NCBI GenBank assembly: GCA_015179125.1
Contig: WHVA01000093.1
Span: forward strand, 186,001-250,000
DNA: 64,000 nt
Direction: 5' to 3'
DNA from: Gautieria morchelliformis
Taxonomy: Eukaryota > Basidiomycota > Agaricomycetes > Gomphales > Gomphaceae
Each line of letters begins with the position of its first letter. Position 1 is the stretch's first letter. The notes under the pieces were generated by a model. It saw only the letters and a list, made by a program, of their open reading frames with translations, did no database searches and had not been told where the DNA came from. Shown here one piece after another: positions 46,232-56,631 of this stretch. The position numbers were made by a program, and so were the translations under genes.

Positions 46232-46330
46232 GGGTACCCGCGCTTCGCGCGGGGGATTAGGTCAAATGCATCAGTAAGGTTAAATGCATCGGTAAGGTCA
46301 AATGCATTGGGGTAAATAAAATGCATCATG
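46232..46330 (+). repeat. GC hairpin followed by TGCAT-bearing short repeats
   Basis: CCCGCGCTTCGCGCGGG (about 46239-46255) is a near-perfect hairpin, and it is followed by four degenerate 18-bp units with aaatgcat. This looks like one end of a MITE-like element, but the other end was not found. Confidence 0.5.
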
Positions 46331-46821
46331 TACAATATATCCTCTTCTCATGTTTCCCATGTCCCCTTTATGTCATGTGCTCCCTGTGTGTATATCCTCA
46401 AAAGGTGTGATGATTATGAGCATTTTCACTGTATGGGATGTTCATATATACCTATCATCTACTTCATAAAGGTCTGGGTCATATGTCTCATTATCAGCTG
46501 GGTTGCCCAAGGTGCAGGGATACCAACTTAAGGGCCTTGAGGAGCTTTGATCAAGTGTTTCTGTGCTGCAACCTGCACTGCGGTTCTCCTAGTGCACCCC
46601 AGTATGCGTAGGGTGTTCCCTGGTGTGTAGTGTGCGTACACAGATATGAACATGCAGACCCCCCTCTCTACATCTGTGATGGTCCTCGCAGCAACTCTAG
46701 ATATGAAAGTGGTAATGGTCTTGACTGAATAATCAGGTATTATAAGATTGCACCTATTATCATAATCCACAGGTTTCAAAGCTTTGAGAAGGCTTTCAAC
46801 ATCAGTAGATAGCATGTCCAC

Positions 46822-46888
46822 ACACATAGTGTGTCCTCACACGTAGCATGTCCTCACATGTAGCATGTCCTCACACGTAGCATGTCCT
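46822..46888 (+). repeat. 17-bp minisatellite, left block
   Basis: About four copies of ATGTCCTCACACGTAGC. The array is interrupted by a solo LTR and continues at 47456. Confidence 0.93.
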
Positions 46889-47455
46889 TGTTGTGAAACT
46901 GACTGCACGGTGTTCTGTCACCCTCTTGCCCACCCCGATCCAATTGTTTACTCACCTACCTCTTCCCCCGCACGAGCATTCCCTGTCCTTCGAGGCGCAC
47001 CAAACAGCGCACTGAGCCGAGCCAAGCCGAGTCAAGCCGAGACACCCCGCAAGATATCATGCAGGTACACGGGCCCCAGTCGCCGTGTCACCACCCTGGA
47101 CAATCTGGATGATCAGGGCACACACATTTCTTACTTTTCCTTTTTCATTCTGTACCTGATACTATAGGATCCACTCCCCCGACCATTACCTGTTAACCAA
47201 TCATATATAAACTTAGGTAGTACTCCGCGCCAACCCTTCCTACCGTAGCGCTCCACATCCATTATCTACCCCCAGCCCACCGTCGTCTGACCATTCCCTT
47301 GCCCATGCCCCCTCCTCCACTTCTACTGGTCATTTCCCCCGGCGCTTGAGTTCTAAGCACATCGAGTCCTAGCTGAGACATTCTGGGTCACTCCAGACCC
47401 TATTTCCTTAGCTACACTTAGTAGCACACCCCGTAGTTACTCAGTATTCTTTAGA
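46889..47455 (+). mobile_element. Solo LTR family R7 (567 bp), TSD GTCCT
   Basis: It starts TGTTGTGAAACTG and ends TTCTTTAGA (terminal CA lost), flanked by GTCCT at 46884-46888 and 47456-47460, which is one 5-mer of the minisatellite unit. A TATA-like catatataaac lies near 47206. It also holds a short cGAGCCAAGCCGAGtc repeat near 47015. Confidence 0.88.
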
Positions 47456-47790
47456 GTCCTCACACATAGCGTGTCCTCACATGTAGCATGTCCTCACCCA
47501 TAGCATGTCCTCACCCATAGGGTGTCCTCACACGTAGCATGTCCTCACCCGTAGCGTGTCCTCACACGTAGCATGTCCTCGCACGTAGCGTGTCCTCACC
47601 TGTAGCATGTCCTCACACGTAGCATGTCCTCACATGTAGCATGTCCTCACCATAGCGTGTCCTCACATGTAGCATGGCCTCACATGTAGTGTGCCCCTCA
47701 AGTATACTGTGCATAGCATGTCCCTGTGAATAGCATGCGTTCCCCAAGTGTAGTGTGTCCCCTGAGGGTAGCATGTCCCCCATGTGTCCT
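47456..47790 (+). repeat. 17-bp minisatellite, right block
   Basis: About 15 clear units of the same ATGTCCTCACACGTAGC type, then several decayed ones. Variation is mainly between cgtagc, catagc and tgtagc. Confidence 0.93.
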
Positions 47791-48180
47791 CACAGTGAAA
47801 TTATTATTGTATAGAAGAGAAGATAAATGAATGTCAGAAGTGAATATTAGAGAAATAGACTTATATTTGCAAGCAGGGGCTGTTACTTATCATTAACTTT
47901 GAGCAAAGCCATGGTAATTTATTACTATCTATATACAGTATATAAAATAACATAACAAAAGAACCCACATTGCAAGCAGAAGCTGTTGTTGAACAAAGTC
48001 TATTTTTGAAAAAAAGGTGAAAAATATACAGTACATATGGTAAAATACTTTTTTTTCCAGCAAAGTTCAGGGATTTTATTGAAATATATTTTCGAAAAAA
48101 TTTCACAAAAATATAAAGCATACATATCTTAAAATACAATAAGAAAAGAAAGACAAATGTCAATGGGATTGCATTTGGAT
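47791..48180. other. AT-rich stretch, nothing recognised
   Basis: Contains two degenerate copies of a tgcaagcagnngctgtt segment (about 47870 and 47972) and A/T runs. No ORF with support. Confidence 0.5.
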
Positions 48181-48204
48181 AGAAAAGAGAAACTTACCTA
48201 CCAA

Positions 48205-48345
48205 TAGAAAGACAGCCACTGCAAGAAAAGCCTGCCATGACAGTAGGCAGACACCCAGCCACAGCAAGAGAAACCAAGCCACAGCAAGAGAAACCCAGGC
48301 ATAGCAAGAGAAACCCAGCCAAGAGTAAGCCAGCCACCAGTACAG
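48205..48345 (+). repeat. About 20-bp tandem repeat
   Basis: Four to five units of agccacagcaagagaaaccc with small changes. The minus-strand hydrophobic ORF over it (48160-48429) is a product of the repeat. Confidence 0.75.
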
Positions 48346-48609
48346 CAAGAGACCACCAGAGAGGAATGACCAGTGACGGCTCTCCAGCGTTGCTCTCTTT
48401 ATACTGAGTGAAGCCCGTGCATGGACCACCCTCGTGTATGTGGTTGTGAGGGACGCGAATGGGTCACGTGACCAGCCACGCTGCCAGCGTCAACTTGCGG
48501 CGGTGGCGGTCGCTTGCGATTGCGATTGGACTGGTAAGTGATGCTGGCTTGCGATTGGTCGGCTGACTAAGCTTACCAATCATGACATAAGTGACACCCA
48601 CAACTACCC

Positions 48610-48850
48610 TGGCCTGCGCGATTCACTTTTTGGATATTGTCAGGAACCAATTAGGAATGCACAAGCATGTGTCCCTCAAGCTGTGTTCCAAACTCGCAGA
48701 CAAAACTGGCCCTGGGCATACACTCCATGTTTTGATAGAAGAACAGATTGCTATTTTTCTATATACAGCAGTAACCAACCTCTCTAATAGGATGATCGCA
48801 GAATGCTTCCACTGAAGTGGGGACACCATTTTGAAGTATGTAGCCCCCAA
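48610..48850 (+). pseudogene. N-terminal remnant of a PIF/Harbinger-like transposase
   Basis: The frame reads HKHVSLKLCSKLADKTGPGH, then EEQIAIFLYTAVTNLSNRMI, then after a TGA SGDTILKY. The EEQ-AIFL...R-I-E-FxxSGDTISKY order is typical of the helical N-terminus of Harbinger transposases. The DDE domain is absent. Confidence 0.5.
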
Positions 48851-49059
48851 CCTCTAATAGATTGGGAACTCATAGTCTGGTCTTAGGTGCTTCCATAGAG
48901 TCCTTTCCACCCTTGCTGCTACTGAGTTCTACAAAATCTATGTTTAGTTTTGCTATGACCATGCCACTGTATGGGATCTTGCTTTGCCGGACAAACAGGA
49001 TATTTTCGATGTATTTTCGATATAGTGACCTTAAAATATAGCATACAGGTATTGCTATC

Positions 49060-50210
49060 ATTGGACATGAACTATTTAAACTTCCTCTTATTTTCCACCA
49101 TTTTTTCGCTATTTTTAACAAAGTCTTTGGCTCAAAACACTTCTATTCTGTTGCAGCAGAGTTATGAATCCACATGTATCCACAACTCTGCTTATTCAAG
49201 CTCCGACGCGAGTCGAGCCTGTGCACACTTACGCACCCACAAACTCTGGCCAACCTACCGGTTCAGACTCAGCACTCTGGAAATAGCAATTTATTCCCAA
49301 GCCTCCACAACACAGTTTGTGCAATACAAACTCAGCACAACCAATGCTACCATAGCAACAAGGCTATGCTAGGCTGTGCTGTCCCATGACTCCACTCCTA
49401 AATGGAATTAGGGTCATGACTCACTGCCAAGCTGGAGTATTATTGGTCCAAAGTCTTGTGACTTGGGAAATGACTCCTGCATGACTCAGAGCCTGACTCA
49501 GCCCGTGACTCATGCTCGGACTCTGGCGTATCATTGGCTGAGCGGCCTCTTACCCAATGGAAGGCTGTGTTGAGCTAATCCTCTTTAAGAATAAGGGTGT
49601 ATCTTATTCTTAGACGTGACTCATGCCTGACTCACTACCCCATTTCTGCATGACTCAGTGCATGACTCACTCCCTGATCGTGGGCTGCAATTGGTCAACA
49701 CGAGTTCTGACTCATTACCCTTTTTCACTCTGACTCACTACCCCATTTCTGCGTGACTCAGTGCATGACTCACTCCCTAATCATGAACTGCGATTGGCCA
49801 ACACATGCTCTGACTCACTACCCTTTTTCTCAATGACTCACTACCCTATTTCTTCATGACTCATTCTAGTCTATTAATAGATAGTAGATACAATATAAAA
49901 GGAGGCCTTACTGCCCACCTTTCATCAGCCTAAGGTACGTGTGACTTGCCAAGCTAGCACAGCTTACTAAGCTGCTAACCCCAGCTAGGGTTATTACACT
50001 TACTTAGTGTATTAATTCTCAGTTAAGTAGTTGTGTTTCTACTTAGCCACCCAGACTAACACTCTAGGTGAAATTCTGCAGAGTGAGTCTGACAATTGAT
50101 TTCCTTGTCAATTAGCTCTCCGATACCCGAGACGAGCTGATCAGTGACTTTCCTGTTCAGTGACTTTCACAAGTCACTTCTTAAACCCTTGTCGCTTGTT
50201 TATTGCGGTG
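49060..50210 (+). mobile_element. Diverged LTR related to R2, with TGACTCA cluster
   Basis: From about 49080 it follows the 5' half of R2 (ccttattt...ccattttttcgc, cagagttatgaatccacatg), and from 49890 the 3' half (aatataaaaggaggcc, actaagctgctaa, acccgagacga). The middle (49419-49866) is unlike R2 and has about 15 TGACTCA heptamers and two inverted CCAAT boxes. Both termini are eroded. Confidence 0.7.
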
Positions 50211-50582
50211 TTGTCAAACTGTACACTGAGACCACGTGATCTCAGCCAAACAATGCGTCACCTGTATGACTCTCACTCCAGCCAACCAATCAAATTTACG
50301 AGTCTACATCTCTGAAGATAAATTTCGATGTGTGGCTGGGAGATCACTGGATAAGGTGTGTGATATATCGAACAATGCTACTGTGACTCATGGGCATGCC
50401 ATGCGGACATTTGGGGACCTCTTTTAGCAATGCACAGCGTGAGATGCAAGTGGGTCTCAAGGGCTTCAGGTGCTGCCAGTCTAACCAATATCCAGTGATA
50501 ATAATGACCCAGCAACCCTCACACTGGTTTCATGGATGAAGCAAATGGCTCCTCATGCCGCTCATGCCAACGCAGAGGTGGA

Positions 50583-51136
50583 TGCTCACAACTTTTTATT
50601 ACCTGTAGCTTCACCCATTTTATTCTCAGATTATAGAAAAGAGAGGACGAAAGTACATGCCAATCTTATTGTTGGGATATAAATAAATTTTCTTTTGTCC
50701 CTCCCTGAGCAGCCGCTCCGCCAATAAGAATGCCGATTCTTATTTTTACGCCTCTTCTTATTTTTTCTACCCACTTTTAATATACACTATATCATTATAA
50801 CTATTCATATATATTACAAATATCTAGACAACTAGTATTACTCCATATGGTAGTCTAATACTCTCTCATTATAACTAGTCATACTAATACTCCTACTCAT
50901 ATCTGTTAGAAGTATCTCTCCAAGTATCTGTTACTCTATCTTGTAGTCTAATACTCTCTCATATGTATATATATCTTCGAGATGTTTAAATATATACAGA
51001 ATCATCTAATAACATCTATTATTCTCCTTATAAATACTACTATATATTCCTATATGTTGTTATTAATAATCTTATAATGTATATTATATACTCATATATA
51101 CTGTATCACATGACCATTTTGATTATCCTCCAGACA
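50583..51136 (-). mobile_element. AT-rich LTR-like element R8, copy 2
   Basis: Reverse-complement copy of 30532-30992, about 90 bp longer owing to duplicated tctgttactctatctt-like segments. On the minus strand it starts TGTCTGGAGGATAATC. Confidence 0.65.
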
Positions 51137-51837
51137 GTTCAGCTTGTCCCCAATCTAGCCAGCTTGACGCATCGCAATGATGAGATGTCACAGGGCTATG
51201 GCACAATCGATCATCCCACCTACACCCTTCTGTGATGAAATATCTCCACAACCTGGTGACGCTTATGGTTCTCACCATCACCAAGACAATCAAGTGTGTC
51301 ACACCCAATGGCATTGAGACTGCTCATGAGAAGCCCCGTGAGTTGGATACACCTGTCGGTGCTACAAGTGTGTTGAGTCCATGTACCTGCAGCTCTCATG
51401 CCCATCTATTTGCCTATTGAGGGTTTGACACAACGTGGAAACCACCCAAGGCTGCAACTTTTGGTTGTGAGGGCCTCAAGTTGCAAGAGAAATGGAGTGA
51501 ATACCCTCTTGCCTATTTGGGCATTGCGACTGATGGCTTTCCAAACTGGTAAGTGATATAGCGATCTCTTCTTGGAACTCACTTCCTCTTTCCTCTAGGT
51601 TTCTTTCCCTAGGGACAAATTCAGGAGTTGTCACAGGCTCATTGCTTGTTATTATAGAACGATAGAATGACTCCACCATGGCTGCGATGGCGACATTGCA
51701 ACATGAGAGACCCAAGGCAAATGAAGTCAAAACAGCAGCTGTTAAAGACATTGATAAAAATCTTGAAGTGTGTTACAAGTTGCATAGCGATACACCCTGA
51801 TCAGTCTGTAGCATTACTTCCCTCAGGCAGGATGGTC
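51137..51837. other. Nothing recognised
   Basis: Only short open frames on both strands; no domain or repeat with support. Confidence 0.45.
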
Positions 51838-52030
51838 TAGATGCATGGTAGGGGGCGCCATCTGGTTGAGGTACACTGAGCCGATGTGCACCATACCGAG
51901 GGGCCACCTATGGTGCACTTGCACTGTACGGACAGGCAGCCTATGGTGCAGGTGCACCCTACTCACAGGCACATGGTGCATGTGCACCTACGGATGGGCG
52001 GCCTACAGTGCAGTATCCAGGAGGGAACAA
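51838..52030 (+). repeat. GTGCAC-rich degenerate repeat, cluster 1
   Basis: Irregular units containing gtgcaccata, gacaggc and gcctatggtgca. The unit includes the palindrome GTGCAC. Related clusters lie at 53165-53370 and 54195-54605. Confidence 0.75.
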
Positions 52031-52096
52031 TGTCAGAAGTGGTGGAGTGGTTGGCAGAACTGGCAGAGTCTTGAGTTGCGGAACTTGATGTGTGGC

Positions 52097-52267
52097 TGTT
52101 TTGGAACCCTTCAAGACTTTGGTGTCAGAGCTAACACTTATGGTCTATCAGAACATGTCGTATATGAAACTGCAAGAATATTAAACACTACTGGCATAAT
52201 GAATAATAAACTATTAGTCTGTAGGTTTGAGGACAACTATCGGGGTCCAAGTATTCCAAAAAGATAG
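52097..52267 (-). mobile_element. 3' end fragment of an R2 LTR (minus strand)
   Basis: Reads TGTTTTGGAACCCTTCAAGAC on the plus strand, the reverse complement of the R2 terminus, and runs through ggtccaag-tattcca before the CACTA-type MITE. Confidence 0.85.
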
Positions 52268-52270
52268 GAA

Positions 52271-52654
52271 CACTAGGTGCAAGTCACTGTTTGTTTACCA
52301 TAACCTATGTCAACAAATAGTGAAAAAAGAGGAAATCTTGTAATAATTTGAAACTATGGCAAATGGTGAAGAATACTTTCTTTTTGTTTACAATTTAAAA
52401 CATCAAGAAAATCTGAATAATGGCAAATAATAATTTCTTGCATCTTATGCAGTGAAAAGGATTTATTTTGTCACAATTTATTTCTTATAAATGTTCACCT
52501 GTGTTTATTCAGATTTTCTTGATGTTTTAAATTGTAAACAAAAAGAAAGTATTCTTCACCATTTGCCATAGTTTCAAATTATTACAAGATTTCCTCTTTT
52601 TTCACTATTTGTTGCCATAGGTTATGATAAACAAACAGTGACTTGCACCTAGTG
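52271..52654. mobile_element. CACTA-type MITE (384 bp), TSD GAA
   Basis: Arms 52271-52421 and 52505-52654 are near-perfect inverted repeats of about 150 bp. The ends are CACTAGGTGC and GCACCTAGTG, flanked by GAA at 52268-52270 and 52655-52657. The CACTA terminus and 3-bp TSD are those of the CACTA/EnSpm superfamily. It carries no ORF, so it would depend on a transposase elsewhere. Confidence 0.88.
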
Positions 52655-53164
52655 GAATGGCTTCACAGGAGAGTTTGTAAGTGGACTGACCCAATTAACA
52701 TCAATGAGCTGACTCAGCTTTGAATTGGCAACAATCCCATGATATCGGCTGCCCAGAGGAAGGCACAGGGATGAACAAAAGGGCAGAAAGGAACATGAAC
52801 CCACCCAGCCCCCCTGTGGGGTAGTATCTCCCAATACAATGCAGTCAGGCCAATAGTCGCCTGCCTCATACAGAGCACCTGGAGCAGTAGTCATGTGGCC
52901 AACTCATGACACACGTGCTATGTTTTATTGATTCTAACTTACATAATAATGACGACTATCAAGTCGACTTCACTGACCTGAGGTATGTTTCAGGGAGTGG
53001 CAAACCATTTGGGCACTCTACTAACCCACAATCCCAGGTCCATGCATGCCTACTTTGGAATATCCAAGAAACAATGCCCTTTCCATAGGAAGGTTTCAAT
53101 GGAAAGGAGGGTAAGTGGTCTTGCAGATCATTGTCACGCTCTAATCTGTCCAACAATACTCGTA
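52655..53164. other. Nothing recognised
   Basis: No ORF with support. Upstream exons of the P450 relic might lie here but could not be identified. Confidence 0.4.
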
Positions 53165-53370
53165 GGCCTCATGCACGTGCACCATACTGAGGGGCAGCAG
53201 CGTATGGAGAATGTCCAGGAGGGTATGTTGTCTTGCAGATCGTCATTGTGCTCTAACCTGTGCAGCCAAGGCTCATAGCCCTCATGCATGTGCACCATAG
53301 TGACAGGCGGTGCAGGTGCACCGTGCAGATATGGTACATGTGCACCATACTGAGGGGCAGCCTACAGTGC
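53165..53370 (+). repeat. GTGCAC-rich degenerate repeat, cluster 2
   Basis: Units with catgcacgtgcaccatac and gaggggcagc, ending directly before the P450 relic. Confidence 0.75.
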
Positions 53371-53385
53371 ATGTGTTGATTTCGC

Positions 53386-54157
53386 CAGACCCGCCGTCTT
53401 TTCCACAATGTGCTAGGCCCGCGGCCTGCACAATTATTTTGGAACCTCGAAGAGAAGGAATGTGGCCAGTTTCTTGGTTGCCTGTTAGACATGCCAGATC
53501 AATTCCTCTCCCATATACGACAGTGAGCACCCTCTGTTTGTTCACACCACTATTTATCTTCAACATGAACTAATCACCGCAGGGGCAATAATACTTAGTA
53601 TTTCTTATGGTTATGATGTATCGGAAAGCCAGAAGGAGCTGCTAGTGACCCTTTCAGAGTCAATGGTAGATGAATTCTCCATAGTGGTGACCCCAGGTGC
53701 ATTTCTGGTCGATTTTATACCGTGGTGTATGTTTGGTTTCTCATACTTTGCACAAGATGCAGCATGTTCATTTATGTAATCTCAATGAAGTACATTCCAG
53801 CCTGCCTCCCAGGGATGGGATTCAAGAGAAAATCGAGAGGGCAGAAGAACATAATTGACATGCTGGAGTTACCTCATGAGTTTACTAGAAGTCAAATGGT
53901 GCATTATTTCCTGGCAATGCGCAAAGGTTCTTATATTCCTTCAGGCCAAAGGACAGGCTCGAACTTTGTTTACCTCACAATTGTTTGAGAATGGATGTAC
54001 ACTGGAGAGTGAATCAGATATTAAGTGGGCAGCCCTATCTCTGTATGCAGGTAATACCATTGTCCAAGTAGTTTCCCTTGATACTCAATTGGGCCAATTT
54101 TCAGCTGGAGCCACCATGGTGCATCTTACTTTACAGTGTCGCCTCTCTTTCCAGTAG
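53386..54157 (+). pseudogene. Cytochrome P450 fragment (middle of the protein)
   Basis: Exon-like pieces read, in order: LFHNVLGPRPAAQLF and MPDQFLSHIR (about 53398-53522), GAIILSISYGYDVSES and EFSIVVTPGAFLVDFIP (about 53583-53720), KYIPACLPGMGFKRKSRG (53788-53841) and AKGQARTLFTSQLFENG with SDIKWAALSLYAG (53945-54050). This is the run from the C helix to the I helix of fungal P450s, with GT-AG boundaries such as ATG|GTGCAT...CTTCAG|GCC. The first junction is out of phase. The N-terminal anchor and the heme-binding Cys region are absent. GTGCAC-rich repeats flank it on both sides. Known P450s are ER monooxygenases; this copy cannot be one. Confidence 0.6.
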
Positions 54158-54194
54158 CCCATGATGTTGTGTGTAGGTTGTCTCATTGATCATG

Positions 54195-54605
54195 ACATTC
54201 TTCCTTGCCATGTGCACACATCCTCCACCATACCGACAGGCATACTCACAGGCCGGGTACAGTGCATATGCATCGTACCAACATATCAGGCGGCCTATGG
54301 AGGGTGTGTACCGTACCGACAGGCAGCATGCACCATATCAACAGGTGGCCTATGGTGGGTGTGCACTGACGGGAAGTGTATGGTGCAGATGCACCATACG
54401 GACAGGCGGCCTACAGTGCATGTGCACCATACCAACAGGGGGTGTACAGTGGGTGTGCACTAAGGGGTGGCGTATGGTGCAGGCACACCATACTCACAGG
54501 CCGGGTACGGTGCATGTGCACCGTACCAACAGGTGGCATACGGTGGGTGTGCACTGTACTGACTGACAGGCAGCCTACGGTGCACGTGCACCATACTGAG
54601 GATGT
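54195..54605 (+). repeat. GTGCAC-rich tandem repeat, cluster 3
   Basis: About ten units of 36-40 bp of the type caccatac-ngacaggc-ggcctacggtgcatgtg. This is the largest of the three clusters. Open frames across it are low-complexity artefacts. Confidence 0.85.
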
Positions 54606-54773
54606 GAGGGGATGGTTCAGGTGAACTGAAGGTGGAGGCGTAAGGATGGGCGTCTGAATTGCATACCCATGGATTTTACAACAGGTTGTATATGTAATTT
54701 ACAACAGGCTGTACATGATTCAAACATCCAGTGTCGGACTGCTATCCGGAAAGTGTGCACCAGTGTTGAGCCT

Positions 54774-55496
54774 ACCATAAGCTCAAATTGTTCGCAATCA
54801 TTCCAGAGACTCAGTTTGAGAAGTTGAATGAGAAGAATTATGTGGATTGGCCTTATATTATGGAGGCACTGCTCATTGAGATGGACCTTTGGGACATTGT
54901 TGATAGGACTGAGGGCCATCCTGCAGGCACCAACAACTCCAAAGCTGTTTGCACTTATGTCAAGAAGCAGCAAGTGGCCCAAGCCAAAATCACCCTTGAC
55001 ATTGAACCCTCAGCTTCCCCATGCCCAGTTCAGTGACCCAGAAGAGATCTGGAAGAATCTCAAACAAGTCCATTGGGCTCACAGATTTGTTACTGGCCTT
55101 GCCCTTGGTTGTGAATTCCTGTATATTAAGAAATGTGACAACCAGGTGATGAATTCATGGATCACCAATGTCAAAAATACTGTGTACCATCTTGACACTG
55201 CTGGAATTATGATTACTGATGAGGAAATCATTCTCACACTCACAGCCAGACTACCGGATTCATATTCCACACTCATCATCCTGCTTGACAACCTTCCCAC
55301 AAATGAACTCATGCTCATGAAGATGTTGTGGAACTCCCAGGACTTGTCTATTCTGTACAAGATGCCAAGAACAAGAAAATTAAGACTCAACTTTCCAAAA
55401 TTACTTGCTACAGTTGTGGCAAGAAAGGTCACTACAAGTCTAATTGTCCAAAAAGAAACAGGTGATAAAATTGTAGCTTCTTTGTTCTGATTAGCC
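54774..55496 (+). pseudogene. Copia-type Gag (UBN2-like) pseudogene
   Basis: Reads FEKLNEKNYVDWPYIMEALL and MDLWDIVDRTEGHPAG, then after a frameshift near 55010 FSDPEEIWKNLKQVHWAHRF, MNSWITNVKNTVYHLDTAGI, ILTLTARLPDSYSTLII and, after another shift, the zinc knuckle CYSCGKKGHYKSNC (about 55412-55453). This is the order of Ty1/Copia Gag proteins in fungi. Pol is absent. Confidence 0.85.
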
Positions 55497-55592
55497 TCTC
55501 GACTTTCCACTGCTTGAGGTGTGTTGAATTGTGAGTGACATCACATTGGTGTCACTCATAGTGCCCACTGCCAGGCTGAGGTATAGTATATA

Positions 55593-56167
55593 CAGTCAAA
55601 CCTGAGATAACCCATACCCTTCCGTGGACGCCTCAATGTATGGGTTGTCACAGAGTATGGGATAGCACGGAGGACCTTTTTGGTGCTTAAATCCAGGACT
55701 ATCAGGTGACGAATTGAAGTAACCTTCGGATGAATATAGAGACACTTTTAATGTTATCTACAAGTGTTTTTAAGAGAAGTAATCAGTTATTTTTGATGTC
55801 TCCATTGAGAGAGAGTGCTCAAGACGTGTCTCACAACCAAATTTTCTCAGCACAACTTCCAGCTCATGAGCTTGACATCAGCAGTAAGCTTAGCAAAGCC
55901 CACTTTCAGCACTTTAAGTGGTGGCAGGGTCATATTTGGTCAGACACTTGCATGTATGAAGTTTTTTTAGCGCTTTTCAGAGTTATTTTTTCCACAAATA
56001 GATAAGTTTTAAAAAATTCATGGGTTATGTACCGCCATCCGATCATGTATTATTGGTTATGGCAGAGTTGATCAGATTAATTATGAAACATCTCAGTGGA
56101 CAGCCAAAAGTATGGAATGTAGCCGAGTATGGGTTATCTCAGGTATGGGTTATCTCAGGTTCAACTG
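55593..56167. mobile_element. Pogo/Tc1-like MITE (575 bp), TA target site
   Basis: The left end CAGTCAAACCTGAGATAACC and the inverted right end CAGTTGAACCTGAGATAACC match in 18 of 20 bases, and the element is flanked by TA on both sides (55591-55592, 56168-56169). The GAGATAACCCATACC motif is repeated in tandem at the right end. No transposase frame is present. Confidence 0.85.
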
Positions 56168-56631
56168 TAAGTTAGTACTCAATGTACATTACCCCTCATG
56201 TGGTTGTAACCCACCAAAATCGACCTATTGTTGTTGTTTATAACCTCGTCTTCTATCAATAACTCCGACTCGTCGATCGACCATCGATGTCGTGCAGCAA
56301 GCAATAAGCCGACACTTTAGCGTCAGTCGATCGAGTCGCACCAATTAACCCTTGTCTGACTAATATAACCTTCGACATTAAATTGAATACAGTAGGAGGA
56401 TCGATAGCCCCCTAGGCCGTAACATCGAACAGAGCAGCATCGTTCTCACAGCGCAGCGTCACGCAGTTGTCTTCGAGAATGCTCGCCGGATAAAAGATAA
56501 GAACAAATATATGGAATACAGAGAAATGCTAGCTTAGTGATTATCGATTAACTTTCGGACAAGCTGAACACCCGATGTCACTGATACTCGCATACTAGAC
56601 TGTTCGATCCACTGCGGGAGGCAGCCTGACT
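56168..56631. other. Intergenic, nothing recognised
   Basis: 3' flank of the EF-hand/ZZ gene; no ORF or repeat with support. Confidence 0.5.

Noticed and set aside
46822..47790. Regularly repeated units that could suggest a CRISPR array
   Set aside because: Units are contiguous 17-mers without unique spacers, in a eukaryotic genome. It is a minisatellite.
48160..48429. Hydrophobic 89-residue ORF resembling a membrane protein
   Set aside because: It is a translation of a 20-bp tandem repeat and adjacent low-complexity DNA, with no start context or homologue in the window.
54195..54605. His/Val/Thr-rich ORFs across the GTGCAC repeats
   Set aside because: All frames are open because the repeat lacks stops; there is no sign of coding constraint.
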